Shown here: positions 54,757-56,047 of the stretch, in pieces
Layout of the letters: every line of letters starts with the position of its first letter
Position numbering within the stretch: the first letter of the stretch is position 1
Assembly (NCBI GenBank): GCA_030600545.1
Contig: JAUVLV010000011.1
Span: 1-56,047, forward strand
Origin: Candidatus Aegiribacteria sp.
GTDB taxonomy: Bacteria; Fermentibacterota; Fermentibacteria; Fermentibacterales; JCC-6
Length of the DNA: 56,047 bases
Direction: 5' to 3'
Made by a program: the position numbers and the translations under genes
The notes under the pieces: model-generated
Told to the model about the DNA's origin: nothing
Database searches by the model: none
The model's input: the letters and a program-made list of their open reading frames with translations, nothing else

Positions 54757-55948
54757 GATTTTGTATCCTCAGAAACATGTACTCTTGATCTCTTAGCCCA
54801 CAAGTATTCTTTAAAAGTCTTCTGATTTTCCCGTTAAACGCTTCAAGCTTCCCTGATGATATTTGATAATCAAACCAGTTCAGAATATTGGATTTTACTC
54901 TTATAAGCCACTTTGCCACCTTTTCCAGAATATCAACTCCTGAGCCTTCTGCCTTTGTAAGCCAGCTATCGAGAAAGCTCTCAGCTTCAATCTTTGACTG
55001 CTTTGACCAAAGGGATGCAAGCTCTTCTTTCAGGTAGTAGGCAATGTATAGGGGCGTATTCTCTTTCAGAGCTTCATCAAGGGCGGCCATGTCAGCTTCT
55101 CTTGGATTCTTATCATCCTCCAGCTTCTTCCTGCTGGTTACAAGCAGCCAGCGCATTCCCTTCAGTAATTCTTTCCCCTCATCATCAGCCTCTCGGGCAA
55201 GCTGTCTGCGAAGCAGAGTCAGCTTGTCATTCATGTATTTCACCAGGTGAAAGTGATCAATTATCAACAGGGCTTCCGGCAGGTGCTGCTTAACGGCTGA
55301 CATGTAGCCGGAAGCCATATCAGTGCATACTGCCCGTATCTTTGCCTTACTGTGGCTAAGGCGACGCCAGAATCCTTTGAGAGCGTCTGCTCCTTTACCC
55401 CTGCCAATATGGAGAACCTGACCTGTATCAAGATCAAGCACTATTGTCAGGAACTTTCTTGGTCTGCCTATACAGACTTCGTCAATCGCGATCTGACGAA
55501 CATCCTTGAGCTTGATCCGCTTGAACTTCCGCCTGAGTCCCTCTTTGTGAATCTGCTTGACTGTGTCCCATGAAAGACCGCAGAGTTCGGCAACATATTT
55601 CAAAGGAATAAACTGGCACAAGCAAAGAACATAACGAGCAAGAGCTCTTGTGTAGCTTTTCCGTTCCTCAGCAAACGGAACGGTTACCTGGCGAACGGTT
55701 TCGCACTCATTGCATACGACTCTTGGTATAAATAAACGAAGACTGTTCTGTCTCTTGCCGGTGGGTAATAGCTTAAAGGTTCGTGTTACTCCGCCAGAGC
55801 GCATTACACTGGTTGAATTGCATTTGGAGCACTTGATGTAGCTCGCGGATATCGCTCCGTAATAGATAGTTTTGCCACGTGCATATTTCGTTCGAAGGTA
55901 CTTTACACCCTTCAGCTCTTGATTGTGGTATAATTGACTTGTGGACAT
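54737..55948 (-). CDS. ISL3-family transposase
   Basis: 403 aa, full length. N-terminal zinc ribbon (CSKC and CNEC), a helix-turn-helix (LCGLSWDTVKQIHKEGL), then the DDE nuclease: IAIDE with the first Asp, CTDMASGYMSAVKQHLPEAL with the second, and the late Glu in SGKLEAFNGKIRRLLK. RBS GGAG precedes the ATG at 55948. The frame is intact, so the element may still be active. Confidence 0.95.
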   Translation of the reverse strand: MSTSQLYHNQELKGVKYLRTKYARGKTIYYGAISASYIKCSKCNSTSVMRSGGVTRTFKLLPTGKRQNSLRLFIPRVVCNECETVRQVTVPFAEERKSYTRALARYVLCLCQFIPLKYVAELCGLSWDTVKQIHKEGLRRKFKRIKLKDVRQIAIDEVCIGRPRKFLTIVLDLDTGQVLHIGRGKGADALKGFWRRLSHSKAKIRAVCTDMASGYMSAVKQHLPEALLIIDHFHLVKYMNDKLTLLRRQLAREADDEGKELLKGMRWLLVTSRKKLEDDKNPREADMAALDEALKENTPLYIAYYLKEELASLWSKQSKIEAESFLDSWLTKAEGSGVDILEKVAKWLIRVKSNILNWFDYQISSGKLEAFNGKIRRLLKNTCGLRDQEYMFLRIQNLMYAKT

Positions 55949-56025
55949 GATGCTCCTTCAATGGTTTAGGTGGAAGTTTGCCATTGAAATATAGTGTCAT
56001 GTCCACACTTATCCACTTACGCTAT

Positions 56026-56047
56026 GTATGCAAATTTCGGAAGAGCC
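56026..56047. repeat. ISL3 right inverted repeat (end of window)
   Basis: The last 22 bases of the window are the complement of the left end, so the sequence stops at the IS border. Confidence 0.8.

Larger units (their letters stand above)
54730..56047 (-). mobile_element. ISL3-family insertion sequence, complete to both inverted repeats
   Basis: Left inverted repeat GGGCCCTTCAGG at 54730-54752 and right inverted repeat at 56026-56047 (reading GGCTCTTCCGAAATTTGC on the minus strand) match at about 15 of 22 positions and have the GG-CTCTTC start known for ISL3 IRs. The element is about 1,318 bp with one transposase. The right flank lies outside the window, so the 8-bp target duplication (candidate AGAAGTTT at 54722-54729) cannot be checked. 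The window stops exactly at the IS end. Confidence 0.88.

Noticed and set aside
55044-55573. Plus-strand frames inside the transposase
   Set aside because: Antisense shadows with no start signals or family features.

Overview
The window looks like chromosomal DNA of a Gram-negative, probably anaerobic or fermentative bacterium of the FCB superphylum (Fibrobacteres-Chlorobi-Bacteroidetes and allied candidate phyla; a Fermentibacteria-like lineage is my guess from memory, not a search result). The reasons are two secreted proteins with type IX secretion (T9SS) C-terminal sorting domains, lipoproteins with beta-propeller folds, an outer-membrane porin, a TonB-like protein, an Mla-type lipid transport operon and abundant hybrid histidine kinases. 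Moderate GC, standard code, frequent TTG/GTG starts and many 1-4 nt stop/start overlaps are visible. No rRNA, tRNA, CRISPR array or phage module was seen.

Layout. 1-5.8 kb (minus strand): an operon of alanine racemase, MBL-fold hydrolase, NamZ-type exo-muramidase, metallophosphoesterase, aconitase-family LeuC/LeuD and a cut-off exported protein. 5.9-9.1 kb (plus): DUF362 ferredoxin protein, EamA transporter, propeller lipoprotein. 9.2-15.5 kb: assorted genes, including a ribosome-rescue ArfB-like factor, a secreted C39-like cysteine peptidase with T9SS tail, a zinc-ribbon HEAGH membrane protein, an MsrB-MsrA fusion and a flippase. 15.5-25.8 kb (minus): a PocR-type hybrid kinase, then a complete phosphate regulon (MIF-like tautomerase, PhoB, PhoR, phosphate-selective porin, PstS, PstC, PstA, PstB, PhoU) with four 11-bp-spaced Pho-box repeats ahead of the porin. 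25.8-27.5 kb: a rearranged region in which a 120-bp direct repeat, the 5' end of a cyclic-nucleotide-binding gene, brackets an orphan gene tail, several hairpins and a small secreted protein. 27.5-35 kb: a 900-aa T9SS propeller protein, an ABC-F-like ATPase, an M16C peptidase and a histidine-kinase fragment. 35.3-39.2 kb (plus): a tightly coupled four-gene operon of two radical SAM enzymes, a MurD-like ligase and a lipid-carrier sugar-phosphate transferase. 39.2-50.5 kb (minus): a GAF/PAS hybrid kinase with a REC-PAS-PAS partner, HtpG, a sulfatase-fold protein and an Mla lipid ABC operon. 50.6-56 kb (plus): a 45-aa ORF, TonB, HAD hydrolase, an EIIA-PII-like fusion and a cation/proton antiporter cut by an ISL3-family insertion sequence whose right inverted repeat is the last base of the window.

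The most notable points are the radical SAM/MurD/sugar-transferase operon, the EIIA-PII-like fusion beside a transposon-truncated antiporter, the 25.8-27.5 kb duplication, the family of palindromic GGGACGGAGG repeats at gene 3' ends (one supplies a stop codon), and the Pho-box array. All functional names rest on motif recognition by eye.
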